Below are positions 47,468-59,715 of a stretch of 64,000 nt of DNA, in pieces. Source of the DNA: Stenopsyche tienmushanensis (lineage: Eukaryota; Arthropoda; Insecta; Trichoptera; Stenopsychidae); contig WACJ01000061.1 of the NCBI GenBank assembly GCA_008973525.1, positions 310,001 through 374,000 of the forward strand. The letters run 5' to 3'. Numbering within the stretch: position 1 is the stretch's first letter; every line of letters starts with the position of its first letter. The notes beneath the pieces are model-generated. The model saw only the letters and a program-made list of their open reading frames with translations, was not told where the DNA came from and made no database searches. The position numbers and the translations under genes are program-made.

Positions 47468-48480
47468 TCAATTAAATAATTTCCATTGTTATTTTTAATC
47501 GCTCTCCATAGATTAGGTAGCTTTTTAATGCCTCTTTCGTAAAATTCGACCGGTTTTCCACTGAAGTAAGAATCCAAATGATTTTTCACTTATTCCATAG
47601 AAATGATTTTTTTATCGCGAAGCGAATGTTCTAATAACTTGAAAAGAAGATAGTCTGAAGGTGCAATGTCAGGAAAATATGGTTTATGATGCAGCACTTC
47701 CAAATCCAGCTCCCTTATTCTGTTCTGCGTAATCTTTGCTGCGTGTGGTCTTGCGTTATCATGCTGTAATATTCTTCTTTGGTTATTAACCAGCACTGAT
47801 CGCTTTTTGAGCATTTCGCATTTAACTTATCTAATTATGCACAGAATAACTCTGTTGTGACAGTTAGGCTAGGTTTTAATAATTCGTAGTGAATTATGCT
47901 AAAAAATCCCACCAAATAAAAAAGGAGGACCTTTTTCAAGGATAATGACGGTCGAGGAGTAGGAACAGGTACTTGATTTGAAAAAATCCATTGTTTTTCC
48001 TTCTCAAGCTGTTGTAGAGGACCCACTTCTCATCCCCAGTAACGATTCTTTTTTAAAATGGATCAGTTTCATACCTGGAAAATAGCGATGTTCCAAGGCC
48101 GTTGATGACAACTCGTGCGGTACCCAAATTCCCTGTCTATGTTTTTTCCCGAGTCTTTTCAAATGGTCTTTTACTGTCGACTAGGGACAGCCTAATGTCT
48201 ATCGATAATTCCTTTATTGTTTTTCGAGGATAAGATTCTACCAGAGAATTTGATGCGTCATTTTCGATTTTTAGAGGTCGTCCTAATTTTGGTTTATTTT
48301 TCAAATTTATGTCACCACTTTTGAATTTTTTGAAACATCTATGGCATTTTCGAATATTCAGAATTTCGCCATATGTATCACAGATACTTCGGGTAGCTTA
48401 TTTTGCTTTTAATCCTTTGTCTAATAAAAACAGTAAACTAAGATCACAAATGGGATCTCATCAATTTCTGGCTTGGACAT
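47468..48480 (-). pseudogene. Near full-length dead mariner transposase
   Basis: From the ATG at 48480 to the TGA at 47468 the remnant is 1013 bp, close to the usual mariner coding length. Frameshifts and stops break it up. Readable pieces, in order, are GDINLKNKPKLGRPLKIEND, RIVTGDEKWVLYNS (first Asp), then LQHDNARPHAAKITQNRIRE (second Asp), PYFPDIAPSDYLLFKLLEHS (third Asp) and GNYLIE-stop. From the Asp of HDNARPH to the Asp of PSDY there are 34 residues, the DD34D spacing that defines mariner. The flanks do not show clear terminal repeats. It lies antisense to the plus strand, upstream of the Stubble start. Confidence 0.85.
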
Positions 48481-49037
48481 TTTCACTATGGTTAAAAAAA
48501 TATAAAAATATTTGAAAAAGTAAGACAAACAACAGAGCTTTAAAATTGACACCAACTTTGACGTATTCAATCGACAGCAACTCGAGGCAAACTGATGGCA
48601 AAGGAGCACAATAAAAAATGACATTTATTTTCGCTTTATCTAATATTAGTTCTATAAGAGCCTTCAAAGCTAAAATGCAGTTTTGTATAAATACATTTTT
48701 GAAAAATTATCTTGAACATTTTCCAAGGATAGGAAAAGGGATTGGTAAAAATATTTTTGAAGTAACATTATTTATTACTCATCTGAAGACACTTTTAAAA
48801 CAATTTGAAAATAGATTTCAGCAATTTTCTATAATCGATTTATTTTTAAACCCTTTCATAATTTTTTCAAAATTGCTAATTCCGAAGCAAAAATTCTTTA
48901 AATTCCTTAAGAAAACACACCGAAAATTTTAGATATACAAAATGACATAATCTTAACTACAATAAGGTTAAAAACCCCTGATTTAAATATTCCTATCTAA
49001 AAACAAAGAGTAAAGGAATAACGAACATATAATTTAA
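48481..49037. other. Sequence beyond the dead mariner, no feature recognised
   Basis: The part to about 48640 may be the 5' untranslated end of the mariner copy. A 104-codon plus open stretch at 48618-48932 is Phe/Lys/Leu/Ile-rich and unrecognised. Confidence 0.4.
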
Positions 49038-49370
49038 CCATTTGAATGCAAAGCATATTTTTGCGAAAAAATTTCCCCAAAAGTGCGGCATGGCATGTTT
49101 TTGACACAGTGACACATTTTACGTTGTCTGTATATATTTTATTTTGTGTGTGATTATTTCATGTACGATTACTTATAAAGAAAGATAAATGAAATTTGTT
49201 TATATTTCTTTAAGATTCTTTATTCTGCAAGTTACCAAATTTTCCTATGGTGGCTTTTCGTTTTATGGCATCTCATACTAATTCCAAATATATAGAATTC
49301 ACACTCAAAATAGAACCCATCGGGAACAATATCAATGTCTCAAACAGGTGAGACATAGGAACGGTAAGAG
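49038..49370. mobile_element. Possible piggyBac-type MITE with TTAA flanks
   Basis: TTAA at 49034-49037 and 49371-49374. The right end, read in reverse, is CTCTTACCGTTCCTATGTCT followed by a near-palindrome ATGTCTCACC...GAGACAT. This is very like the left end of the piggyBac element at 13827 (CTCTTTGCGGTCCTATGTCG with its own ATGTCGAG...CTCGACAT). The left end (CCATTTGAATGCAAAG) does not match well. Confidence 0.5.
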
Positions 49371-49374
49371 TTAA

Positions 49375-50773
49375 CGTACCTTTAGGCGCTCCGATTGAAG
49401 CATCGTCGAAATTTCTTCCATTTACAGTAGACATTCACCACGGACGCCAATTGTAATCATGATTGATTTGGTTTTGAAGATTGTGCGCGGAAGAAATCAT
49501 ATTTTTTGCATTAGAGCAAATGACCAGTCACAATTGAGACACTCGAATGCGCCTAGTGAAAGTCACAGCCGGAACAATTGCATACGACCGCGCATAGTTA
49601 ATAATACACTTAATAATGATAATGTCTTCTTATGCGAGACATGGTTTTTCAACATTGACCAGAGCCGTCATTTTTAACGGTACGCCGATGGACTCGTTAC
49701 GGGTCCCGGGGTAGACAGCTTTAATTAAAAATAATCAATCAAATTTTACGTATGGCTTTAAGGAGGTCACACAAGAAAAGAAATTGGCAATCGGGCCTTG
49801 AAACCGAAAGTCGAGCGCCTAAGGTAAACACATGATGGAGTATTTCTTCCGTGTCTCGTGCCAAACAAAAGATCGATGGTGCACGAGAAAGCAGCAAGAA
49901 GCTTATTTAATTGCGAGCCCGCAGCAGTTTGTCCGGCAATAAAACACTAACAATGGCCAATAGCAATTACTTCTTATTTATTTGTTCCTGGGATTAAACC
50001 CGCTTTTCGGTTGCACCATAACAATTAGCCGTTTACTTAATTGAAACCCATGAAAAATAACCATAAACAATGAGCGACGCAGGCCGTTCCCTATACTAGA
50101 ACAAGTGCGTATAACTGGGACATGCAAGATAAGCTTTCAACAATGCTTTCAATCTAACGAGCCTTTGCTTCTGAACAAATGCCTACTGTAATTGAAAACA
50201 AATTTAGCTTTATATTCGACCTATTTCCTGTTGAAAGAGCATTAAATCTAAGAACAGTATACGAAACAATGCATTAATTAAAAGCACTGAAGCTAAAACG
50301 ACTCGCATTAAAAGATTTTTATTTTAATATAAGAATTTAAACCAGCTTCAATATTTATTTATGCTTCATACACCTGTATTACAACGCAACAATAATTCAA
50401 ATCAACATAAATTAAACAGAATGTTTTCATTTTTACTTGGGCTTCGAACCATTGTGTTTTTCATTTCGATTTTCGTTCCGAGTCAATTTCAAACAGTTTT
50501 TAATTTGATTAAAAACTTATTTTCTAACATAATTTAGAACATTTTAATCCCTTTTTTATAATAAGCATACTACATGAGTAATATTTTCGAAACTACCCTC
50601 TTTAATTATTTCTTATTTTACGTAGGGGCTATGAATTTACAATTCCTTTATAGAAATTACATTCTGGAAAATGTCTATAATTTTAAAGTCCTATCCACCC
50701 AATCTAAATTTTTAACGTTTATAATAAGAATCTATTATCATATAAATTCTAGCAACTTAGAATATTTGTAGTA
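49375..50773. other. Upstream sequence with a GC-higher, possibly conserved patch
   Basis: Positions 49680-50110 are GC-higher. They contain no supported gene. They may hold regulatory DNA of the Stubble-like gene. Confidence 0.4.
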
Positions 50774-51570
50774 CACTCAAACCTCTTTTTGTGCGACTTT
50801 TTTTGTGCGATTTCGAAGTTATGCGGTTTTTTTAAGCAATTTTTTATTTAAAAAAAATATTTATCGAGATATTTTGGGTAAAATAGGAAATAAATCATCA
50901 ACAATAACCGAAATTTGGAAAAAAATATAATTAGGGACTGTGTAAATCATATTGCATCTGCTATCGCTGAATTATAACCACGTCCTTCATTCTGGTTTAG
51001 ATTTTTGTAAAAATTGATTTCGTTTTTTTTTGCTTTTTTCAACACGTTTGACATCATATCTCAAGTTCTAATTAGTTAATTTACTTCAAACTGGGTACGA
51101 ATCTTTTCTATATGATCCTCTATTATTCCTACCAGATTTATGTCAAAATTTAATTTTTAACTATTTAAAAAAAATAAAACTTTGGCCAAGGCCAAAAAAT
51201 GATCTGACTGTCATTTCGTGACACATATATATTTTTTTGAGTTAGGAACTATATACAATATATGATAGTTTTTAATTAAAATAATTAGTATTTCTCTAGT
51301 GGATGTCAGACATCCTTAAATTTTTACCAATGATATAAGACGTCCTTTAAACGTTATTTTTTAATTGCCTTATTGTTTTCCTGTATAATCACAAACTTTT
51401 TTTGTGCGATTTTGGATATATTTTATATAGCTGTTTCAAAGTTATGCGGTTTTTATAATCCATTAAACGCATGTACACTTTTTTTATGTAAGTCATAGCT
51501 TTTTTGTTCGATTTCTTTTTGTGCGATCTTCCGCAGAACGCATCTACCGCACAAAAAAAAGTTGTAAGTG
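50774..51570 (+). mobile_element. Pogo/Tigger-like element of the 'TTTTTGTGCG' family (copy 3)
   Basis: The left end is CACTCAAACCTCTTTTTGTG after TA (50772-50773). The right end is CGCATCTACCGCACAAAAAA followed by AAGTTGTAAGTG. It is collinear with 5099-5905 over most of its 797 bp, but the acidic coding tail is destroyed and the 13-bp hairpin has collapsed to GGATGTCAGACATCC at 51301. The right-hand TA is lost. Confidence 0.82.
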
Positions 51571-52915
51571 TTTTATAAAAAGATCCGCAATTCCCAAATA
51601 CGTATCTAGCAGATATATAACATCAATAAATCTTCAAATCAACGTTAAAATTATTAATAATCAAGCTAAAAGTCGTTTTCCACACTCTTAATTATCGGAA
51701 AAATATAATTCAAATTATCGATCAGCCAAATCCTAAAAAAACGTATATACAAATTCAATAAATAAAACATGAGCGGTAAACTTTATTATTAATTAACATA
51801 AAATAACATTAAAAACATTTTTCCGCACAAAACGACGTATAAATCATAACGATTATTTTATCGTCTAATGAGCTTAAAGAAACATTAAAAAAATCTATTA
51901 TACGCTAATATCTCAAAAGAGTCGTTTATCGAGAAACTTAAATGAAGATTTACAGACTAAGTCACTTTCTAAAATCTGTCTCCACTCTTAATGGCCTATT
52001 AAAAATTATATCACCCAAAGAGACACACTAACATATTCACCTACAAAATGTCATTAAGATAGAACTCGGATTCAACCATAAATACATCCATTTGTATTTG
52101 ACGACCGAAGCCGGATTTCATAAGGATTATCAAAGACGCATAAGAACTTATAGACATTGCCTAATTCCAAACCATTTTCACATTGCATAACCATCATGTA
52201 TTTCATGGTCAACTTTCGAAATAAAGATTCACTAGACTGATCCATTTATTCCGATATTTGATCAGACATAATTAGTACATATATCAAGATGATTTTTTTT
52301 AAATTATGCATTAAGATTTTAGAATATTATTCGAATGCTATAAAAATGAATCGCTATGTTAGAGAAACAGGTGTGGTCGTAAAAATTTAATCTTATCTAA
52401 AAATAAAGAATTTCCCAGGCAATAAAAGCAAGCAAGGCGGTCATCGAGCTTTCTGTCAATTTATGTATCTGATCACATTTTACAAATAAAAGCACGTCGA
52501 ACATTGCTATCTATTCTATTTAACGACAAACATATAGTTAGTTGTGGTTTTAAATGTGCCACAGCTGGCCATTTGACATGATAAATATTCTATATATGGT
52601 GTGTGTGTATGAAGATCGCGATAATGAAGATTAATATACTGCCAGTGCGAAATTCTGTTAAATGATATTTAAAAATGCGCAGCAAGCTTTTACATTGTGA
52701 ATGATATGCAAAAAGTATGTACTCGTTTGCATTTATTTACTTTTTTTATTTTACCTCTACTTTTAACCATTTTTTTTACTTTAATATCTACTATAGGTAT
52801 TATTAATATCAAAAGTAATATTTTCTTACGTATATTTATCATTATTTCATGAATATATGAAGTATATTTCATAGACATTTGTATTTCATAAATATAATGG
52901 CACTTTTTCGATTTA
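51571..52915. other. AT-rich sequence, nothing recognised
   Basis: No open stretch of interest and no repeat ends. A short GTGTGTGTATG run is at about 52598. Confidence 0.45.
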
Positions 52916-53679
52916 TCAGGTCAGTCCAAAAGTTTGTGCGCATTTTTGTGAAATTTTTAAACAGTATAAATAAAACACAATTTAACATTAGATTTTGAGC
53001 CTGTTGACTTTTGCCATCGCTTGACTAATGTATTAGTCAGTCTGTCACCAATTTTCGTAAATATCAGATGCATATTAGTTGGAAAAAGCAGCATTCATGG
53101 TGAACCCCATTCAGGACGTCATGTTGATTTTGATATCGATATTCTTAAAAATGTTATAAAGTCAGAGCCACAATTAACAGAAAGGATGGATTCATCTCAT
53201 GGAACAGTATTTCGTCATTTAAAGGAGATTGAGAAAGTATCCAAGCTTGGAAAGTGGGTACCGTATGACCTATCTGAATCCAATTGCCAGCAAGGAATAA
53301 ACATCCCCACTTCCTTTTTATCGCGCTTCAAAAGAGAGTCATTTTGAAGATAGAATTAGTGAATTTACTTGGGAGCATTTGTCTCATTCTGCTTAGTCCC
53401 TGGATATTTACCCCAAGTGATTTTCACTTATTTCGTGTCTTACATTTTTTTTACTAGTGAAAAAGTTAAATTGCAAACAGGTTGTACAATATGGACATTC
53501 AATCAAGTTTTTTTTACTCAAAACCAGTGTCATTCTGCAGTAATGGATTTAAAAAGCTACCTGTGAGATAGCGAAAAATTGTTGATAGTGAAAGAAAATA
53601 TATCATTGATTAAAATGTTTAATTGTATTTTATTTTTAAAAAAATCCAAAAATGCGCACGAACTTTTGTACTGACCCGA
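52916..53679 (+). mobile_element. mariner deletion derivative with exact ends
   Basis: The 764-bp element is bounded by TA (52914-52915, 53680-53681), with inverted ends TCAGGTCAGTCCAAAAGTTT-GTGCGCATTTTT and AAAAATGCGCACGAACTTTT-GTACTGACCCGA. The interior keeps the N-terminal region (GEPHSGRHVDFDIDILKNVI, KVSKLGKWVPYDLSESNCQQ, ending RFKRESF) and, after a deletion, the third-Asp region (PSDFHLFRVLHFF in another frame). The first and second catalytic Asp segments are absent. It is non-autonomous but keeps both ends. Confidence 0.9.
53021..53347 (+). pseudogene. mariner transposase N-terminal remnant
   Basis: The 108 codons include GRHVDFDIDILKNVIKSEPQ, GTVFRHLKEIEKVSKLGKWV and PYDLSESNCQQGINIPTSFL. 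This is the mariner linker (VSKLGKWVPHDLSE type) after the second helix-turn-helix. It ends at RFKRESF, just before the catalytic GDE block, where the internal deletion begins. The initial residues are probably not native. Confidence 0.85.
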
Positions 53680-53681
53680 TA

Positions 53682-56046
53682 CAATTCAAAATGTTTCATT
53701 ATACGATTAAAAAAACTCAAATTACAACTCAATTTCAAACTAATACACCATTGGTAATCGGCAATAACATTAAAAAAAACATTTCACAATTACTGCATCC
53801 CAAGTCATGACCTGAGTAAGTCTTTGCTATTTTATAACTACTCCTTGATTCAAATGATTAGTAATCATTTTCTTTGTTCAACCATTTTTTTTCTTATCGA
53901 TCCATTAATAGAGTTATTAACCATTTTTTGAAAAGCTATTGTTTTGCAATACTGTAAACACTATAAAAATAATTATTTAATATTAGGTCAGAGGTTTCAT
54001 TATAGTCAAGTTCATTAACAATAACCGGTCGTGACTTGCCAGTCAAATATAAAACTATTACGCTTGAATTCTATTGCAATTACTTGTTTTTATTTTTAAG
54101 TTATGTAAAAGCTTCATATTTAAGCTTCGTAATGAAACAACATTTAAAATATATATATACAAAATTTTGTCTTTGAATTAATAGTTGAAAAAGGAGTGAA
54201 ATCAGTAACACTTGATCTCAACTTTTTCTCAACTATTCAAGTAAATTTTTGCTATGAAAATACCAAACGTTCACAAATTAATTCCATTTTATTAATGACA
54301 ACTGCTAAAAGGTTTCATAAGATCTATCAATGTGCAACTTTCTAAAAAAAATATAAGCACTATCCAATACAAATTTGACTTATGAGGAATGCCATCAAAT
54401 ATATAAGTATCGATCGATAAAATATTCAGGAAAAATGGGCACTAATCGATGCTTTTATGTTAATGTGGTCCCAATAATTATAACTATTTACGATGACACC
54501 GATTTGACCCTAAATTTTTCATCGCCCGTTTTACGTGATATATTAATTGTCACGTAGATTACGAACCGTGAAATTAACGTAAATATTTGGGTAATAATTC
54601 CGTTGATGGAAGTGTGATGGTCGAAATGACAGCCTTCTTTTCGTGGGTCTCGATCAAATGCTAACTGTTAAATGTCCAGATGACTCCAAGAACATAATGT
54701 GTCCATGCATTTGGCATGTCCGAAAAAAAATATTATTACGAAATGAAGTTCGCCAAAAAAGATGGCATTGATTCGTGCCCACGGAGGTGGCCGCCGAAAA
54801 GAATAAATTGAACAATTTGTTGCGCAGTCGAACGTTGAAATGGTCATAAAATTTAACAACCGTGTCCATATGATCGAAATTGATGTCGCTGTATTGATTT
54901 TTTTTCTTCTTTGCTTATTCCAAATTACGATTAGAGACCAAGCCTAGAAGAAAGTGGGTGGAAGCACACAGGCTTAATCCGTCATTACCCATCAGATGTG
55001 TTGGATGCGGAGTCACTCGTGCATACTTCAGGTTTCATAATAACTTACTAACTGCAGAGCGTGTCTAAATTGAGTTAATATTTGATGTCTTTCGGTTATA
55101 AGTTTGTTGAGATTGATCATTGAGATGGTTCATGCGGAGGTGGATCGATGGAATGTTGGAATCGTGTAGTTAGATCTGTCATATCCCGTTTCAATGGAAT
55201 AAATGGAAACGCGAATAGTGGGTTGCACCGTTTGCAATTATTGACTATTTGGTTTTTGTATTTTTAATAATAAATTATAAGCATGTAAAAATAGTTTTAA
55301 ATTCTTATATTTTAGGCATTGTAGATTTCTTAAACAAAAAAATGTTAGCAAAATGATTGTTAACATCAAAATCAAAGATCAAAACCATCCAACTTTATGC
55401 CAATAAATTAATAGGATAATTATGGTACCGACATGTAGATCATTTCGTGCTATAATAATCGACCGATTTAGTCCCACACATGTGGTTTCTTCTCACGGCC
55501 CGCAATACGTATGCAAACAGTGTTACTTTCACTGATCAGGTCCATCCCCAAGGCCAAGGTCTAAGAAGATGGAGGCAGAGAGAGGTCCAGGTCTTGCGTG
55601 CCCACGCACCTCAATTTGATCTTTATCTGGTCATTCGATTCAATGAATCTAGATTAACGAGCTAGACAGCATGCAATCTTCAATGGTTCAATCAGAAACA
55701 ATTTATTTACACAAAGCATCAAAAAAGAGGACATTTTTTTAGTGAAGACCAAATATTGTTCTAGATACAATTCAGTAAAAAGAAGAGCATGACATCTCTT
55801 AGTAACAATAAATACCGTAGCTAAATATTTTGGAGTCGTGAGCTGCGACGATCAATGAAACTCTATATAAGTTTGAATTTATTAAATTATCCATTTCATT
55901 ATTATTGTAAAGTCACCATCAGTAGAAAAGTTTCTCTAACTTGTTTCCAATCATATATTCTTCTTCTGATTATGTCCAGTAATCGAATGTGGGTTTTAAC
56001 TATAGCAGGTTTTTTTTTTGGGTTTTGGGGATCATTAATATAATAA
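53682..56046. other. Upstream sequence, nothing firm
   Basis: A minus-strand segment at 54640-54870 is open in two overlapping frames (71 and 63 codons, for example FNLFFSAATSVGTNQCHLFW) and is GC-higher than its flanks. I do not recognise it and it could be an old element. The 61-codon stretch at 55480-55665 is likewise unassigned. Confidence 0.35.
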
Positions 56047-56845
56047 TCCAAAGCTTGAAGATCTGACTCAATTTCTTGGTCAAGAGATATAACAACATCT
56101 CTTACCAATTTATAGAGATTTGTCCAGGGATAAATTATTTCGATGATTCTTAGATGGCCATACCCAAAATGCTAATGAATGTTTCATATCGACGATTTGG
56201 CAATTGGCCACAAAGCACCTGCATTCTGGTGTAAAAATCATTGAAATATTAACATAAATTGCTATTGGGATATTAATAACGACAACGGCTTCATTTTAAA
56301 GATGATGAATACATTAAATATAATTATCGGCACCTACTGTAAAGTCTTTGCTGAAAATACCGATGAAGCGCGAATAGCGAGGTAGAACCGTATGAGTCTT
56401 TCTGAGACAAAAGCAGCTCGAACAGCCCGAAAAGAAGAGTTAATCGAAGATAATCAACTTTTTAAGAAAGCTGAAGATCTATTATATGCACTTGGAATCA
56501 TTGATTGATCGGTAAGTCACTAAAATTGATGGTTTTATCGCATTGAAACTTTAAACGAGATTATCTCGAAACTGCATTTTCAAAATGTTCGCCAGTTGTA
56601 GCTTAAAAAGTTGTTGGTCGATCTGGCTGAAATTTTGGAATGTTTCTCACAATAATACTATCTAGTCAATTAAGCTAAAGTTTTAAGGTTTTCGCATAAA
56701 TAATTTTTTTTTTCAGTTAAAATAATCAAGAAAATGATAAAAAAAATATGAAAATTTAACTAAAAAGTCCACTAAATTATGAATTTTATACTTTTTTAAT
56801 TTCTATAGCTTAGTTGACTGCCTACTCATATTAAAAATTCTTTTC
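56047..56845 (+). mobile_element. Mutator-like element remnant (copy 2)
   Basis: Starts abruptly at CCAAAGCTTGAAGATCTGAC and runs collinear with 26888-27700 through the coding end (TGA at 56506-56508) and the 3' flank. It has frame changes (for example CATATCGACGATTTGGCAAT) that copy 1 lacks. It shares with copy 1 the in-frame TAG (56383-56385), after which SLSETKAARTARKEELIEDN is better preserved than in copy 1. Confidence 0.72.
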
Positions 56846-57034
56846 ATTTTCAATTTCAAAACGATATGATAGGCAACGGAAAACAATATTATTATCCTTG
56901 CAAAGTGAGATTCTTCGGCTTGTTGGCTTTAAAATGAGCACAAATTAAATCATATTTATATCTATGTGGAGCTTTTTGCAGAAAAGCGAGGTAATAGGTC
57001 GAAAACCCACTTTTATAGTTTATTGGCTTTTTAA

Positions 57035-57124
57035 CCTTTCCCTTGCCGTGCTAAAAACACCCGCGCGCTACCATGATATGTATTTAGTATATAGAGATAT
57101 ATTAAATACATAGTTAAGGAAAGG
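57035..57124. mobile_element. 90-bp TTAA (piggyBac-type) MITE with exact ends
   Basis: TTAA at 57031-57034 and 57125-57128. Ends CCTTTCCCTTGCCGTGC and TAGTTAAGGAAAGG are inverted, and the centre (GATATGTATTTAGTATATAG, then AGATATATTAAATACAT) is itself nearly palindromic. Related to 34099-34211 and to a fragment at about 2550. Confidence 0.85.
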
Positions 57125-57128
57125 TTAA

Positions 57129-58610
57129 TAGCACAATATCCATTGAAAACACTTTAGGCCCAAGTGTATCCTGAATCTACTTACATCTTACATTTTTATT
57201 AGAATCGACTATAAATTACCATAGATTTTGAACGCACCTATCCTTAAGAGAAAATGTTGTTTTAATTGCTTAATATGAGATCTCATGCTTCTACGCCATA
57301 AAGGATCAACGAGATGTCAGTCTTTACATCTCGGTCATTACCACGCAAGCGTTTTGCATTACACTTAACACCACAAGTACTTGTTCAATAGGAGGCATTC
57401 ATTTCATTAGAGGCGAAAGTATGGCTCGCTTTTCGCGTGCCAACACAACAAAAATAAACAAGAATTCGTTTCGTTGCAATCGCTTCAAATTATTCCTCGA
57501 GGGGAACTGCTCGACGGGCCATGTCCGATCGATTCGTGGCTCGTTAATCGTGCATTAATAATAAAATAGTTGACTAATTCTCATTATTTGGCCGTTTAAG
57601 AGGTGAACTCGATCGTAAGACATCGTTTCGTACAATTATGTCAGTAAGTTAAGTGTACACCACGATTACGATTGAGCAGACGTTCGCGCGTACAAAGAAT
57701 CGACGGCCAATGCAGAACCGCCGATGAATCGAAATCGTTTTTGGACATCGTGCTTGAAAATTCATGACCATCGGATAAACTCGAGGTCGTGACTTCAATA
57801 TCTTAATCGAATAATTAAATTCTTTCATTATTTACACGTCGAACAGTAGTCGACGTCGGGGGCAATCGATGTTGGATATTATCGGAAGAAAAGTGTTTCC
57901 TTGCTCTCAGAATCGATTCAATTTAAAAATCAAAGCTCGTTCACTCGCTGATTAAAACGGAGAGCTTCTGCGTTTATCATTGAAAGCATTTACCATAGGA
58001 ATGGTTCACCGATTTGGTTCATCAGCCAATTTAAGCTAATTAAGTTTCCTGCATTCATTGAGCATGAACAATATTATCGACGCTTCGATTTAATTATGTA
58101 CACTTTCATCTGAATCTTTTAAGCAATTCATACCGCAAACCGGTTTCTTTGATCAATTTCCAATTATCAGTAAATATAAAAACTTTTTGCCAATTTTAAA
58201 CACTTTTATATTAATATTCATACAAATTTATTTAAACAGACGCAAGCGAAATCCTGGGGAAAAATATTTGTGATAAATCTGCTCTTGGATTACATGTAAC
58301 TAAAAAATTACGTTCATATAATTATCTCACCAAAGCAAAACATGTTGATAATTTGACAATATTTTGATAGTCAAATGAAAATAGCATAGATTTATTGATT
58401 ATTCAACAATCATTTTTACGTTACCATATGATCACTATAAGTTTAAATTGTTATGTATATTAAAGAGATGCGACTTTTCGCCATTTAAAAGAGCTTCTGT
58501 AACTCGTTTTAAAGTAATTGATTTATATTCTGCATTGCATTTGCACTTCTAAGTATTATTAACCAACAAGGTATTAATTCCTTTTTTTAAGTGTTTCTTT
58601 CAAAATTACA
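57129..58610. other. Upstream GC-higher non-coding sequence
   Basis: Positions 57400-57960 are GC-higher, with many TCGA-containing words and no trusted frame. This is a candidate regulatory region. The rest is AT-rich. Confidence 0.35.
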
Positions 58611-58935
58611 TCTTCCGTCTCTCTTCAGGCGCAATGTGTTATTTTAACAGCGCCATCTCTTGTGGCCCTACAGAAACATTGCACCTGCATGCCGACCGAT
58701 CACTTCTTGCGCGTGCATCGTTGCCGGTTGGGGAGTGACGCGCAGGAGGCGGGAATCGGGAGAGTCGTCGGTTAGCCTTGACTGTGGGAGGTCGTCCCTC
58801 TTGCAGCCAAATATCTCTCTCTCTCAGGTGTGGAATAAATAGTTTAATAATAGGGTGTCGCTGTTAATGTGGCGAATGAAATCTGCTCAGATTAATAACG
58901 CTACTACGTGGGGATGGAAAATCGCCCACGCTACA
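58611..58935 (+). repeat. GC-rich repeat ending CCACGCTACA (copy 2)
   Basis: The block from CGCCATCTCTTGTGGCCCTA to GGTGTGGAATAAATA matches copy 1 at 32840-33068. It then continues GGCGAATGAAATCTGCTCAG to ACGCTACTACGTGGGGATGG and ends GCCCACGCTACA. That last 70 bp is the reverse complement of the first 70 bp of copy 1 (32758-32828). So one copy shows the left end and the other the right end of one family with long inverted ends. Confidence 0.75.
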
Positions 58936-58971
58936 ATCCCTTCAATATGATATGAATGTATGATATAGATA

Positions 58972-59715
58972 GGATAATCTCCCGATTTAGGCGGTACTTT
59001 TTTGCACAGTTTCACTTTAACGCGGTCGATAAAATATGTTTCTTTTTTAATTTTGATACATTTTGTAATGTAAAGATATCGAAGAATTATTTACCGATGA
59101 CGTTATAGTCGAAGAGGAATTGGTTGGCCTTTTTTTAATACCCGAAACGGATCATGTAAGTGAAGATGAATCTTCCGAACAGTCATTATTTACTGCAAAA
59201 AATGCAAAAAAAACTAAGATGACGCTCTCAACGTAGCAAGAAAATTGGAAAACATTGTGTTGAAAATTGATCCAAACACGAAACGTGCTCTCAATTTTCA
59301 AAGAAATTTTTAAAAAACTTGTACACAATATGAAGAAATATATAAAAACCTTACGAAAAATAAAACACAATATCAAAATCACGGATTTTTTTATAAAAAA
59401 AAAACTACTCATAAAAACTCTGATATTTCCACTAATTCTCAAATTGAATTGACCAGTTCATCTGATGAGGAAGGCGATTTCGAACCAGTTATGAAGAAAA
59501 TGGTTAGAATGATGGAAGACAACTACGCAAATGAGGATCTTCAATTTAAATAAAAACAATATTATGTTAAATATATATTACATGTATCTTCAAATTTAAT
59601 TTGAAATCAAGAATCTATCTTATATTTTTATATGAATTCCTTGCCTTTTTTACGCGGTTTCTATATACACGGGTTTTTGAAAACTTATCTACTGTGTAAA
59701 TCGGGGGATGAGTTG
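58972..59715 (+). mobile_element. Another pogo-like element, transposase tail only
   Basis: The left end GGATAATCTCCCGATTTAGG-CGGTAC and the right end, read in reverse, CAACTCATCCCCCGATTTAC-ACAGTAG are similar, with TA outside both. The interior has acidic coding scraps: IEELFTDDVIVEEELVGLFL with SEDESSEQSLFTAKNAKKTK, a break, then SSSDEEGDFEPVMKKMVRMM ending LQFK-stop at about 59553. This resembles the C-terminal region of pogo transposases. Limits are approximate to a few bases. Confidence 0.5.

Noticed and set aside
54640..54870. Two overlapping minus-strand frames, considered as an unknown transposase
   Set aside because: No motif could be named in either frame and no terminal repeats flank it.
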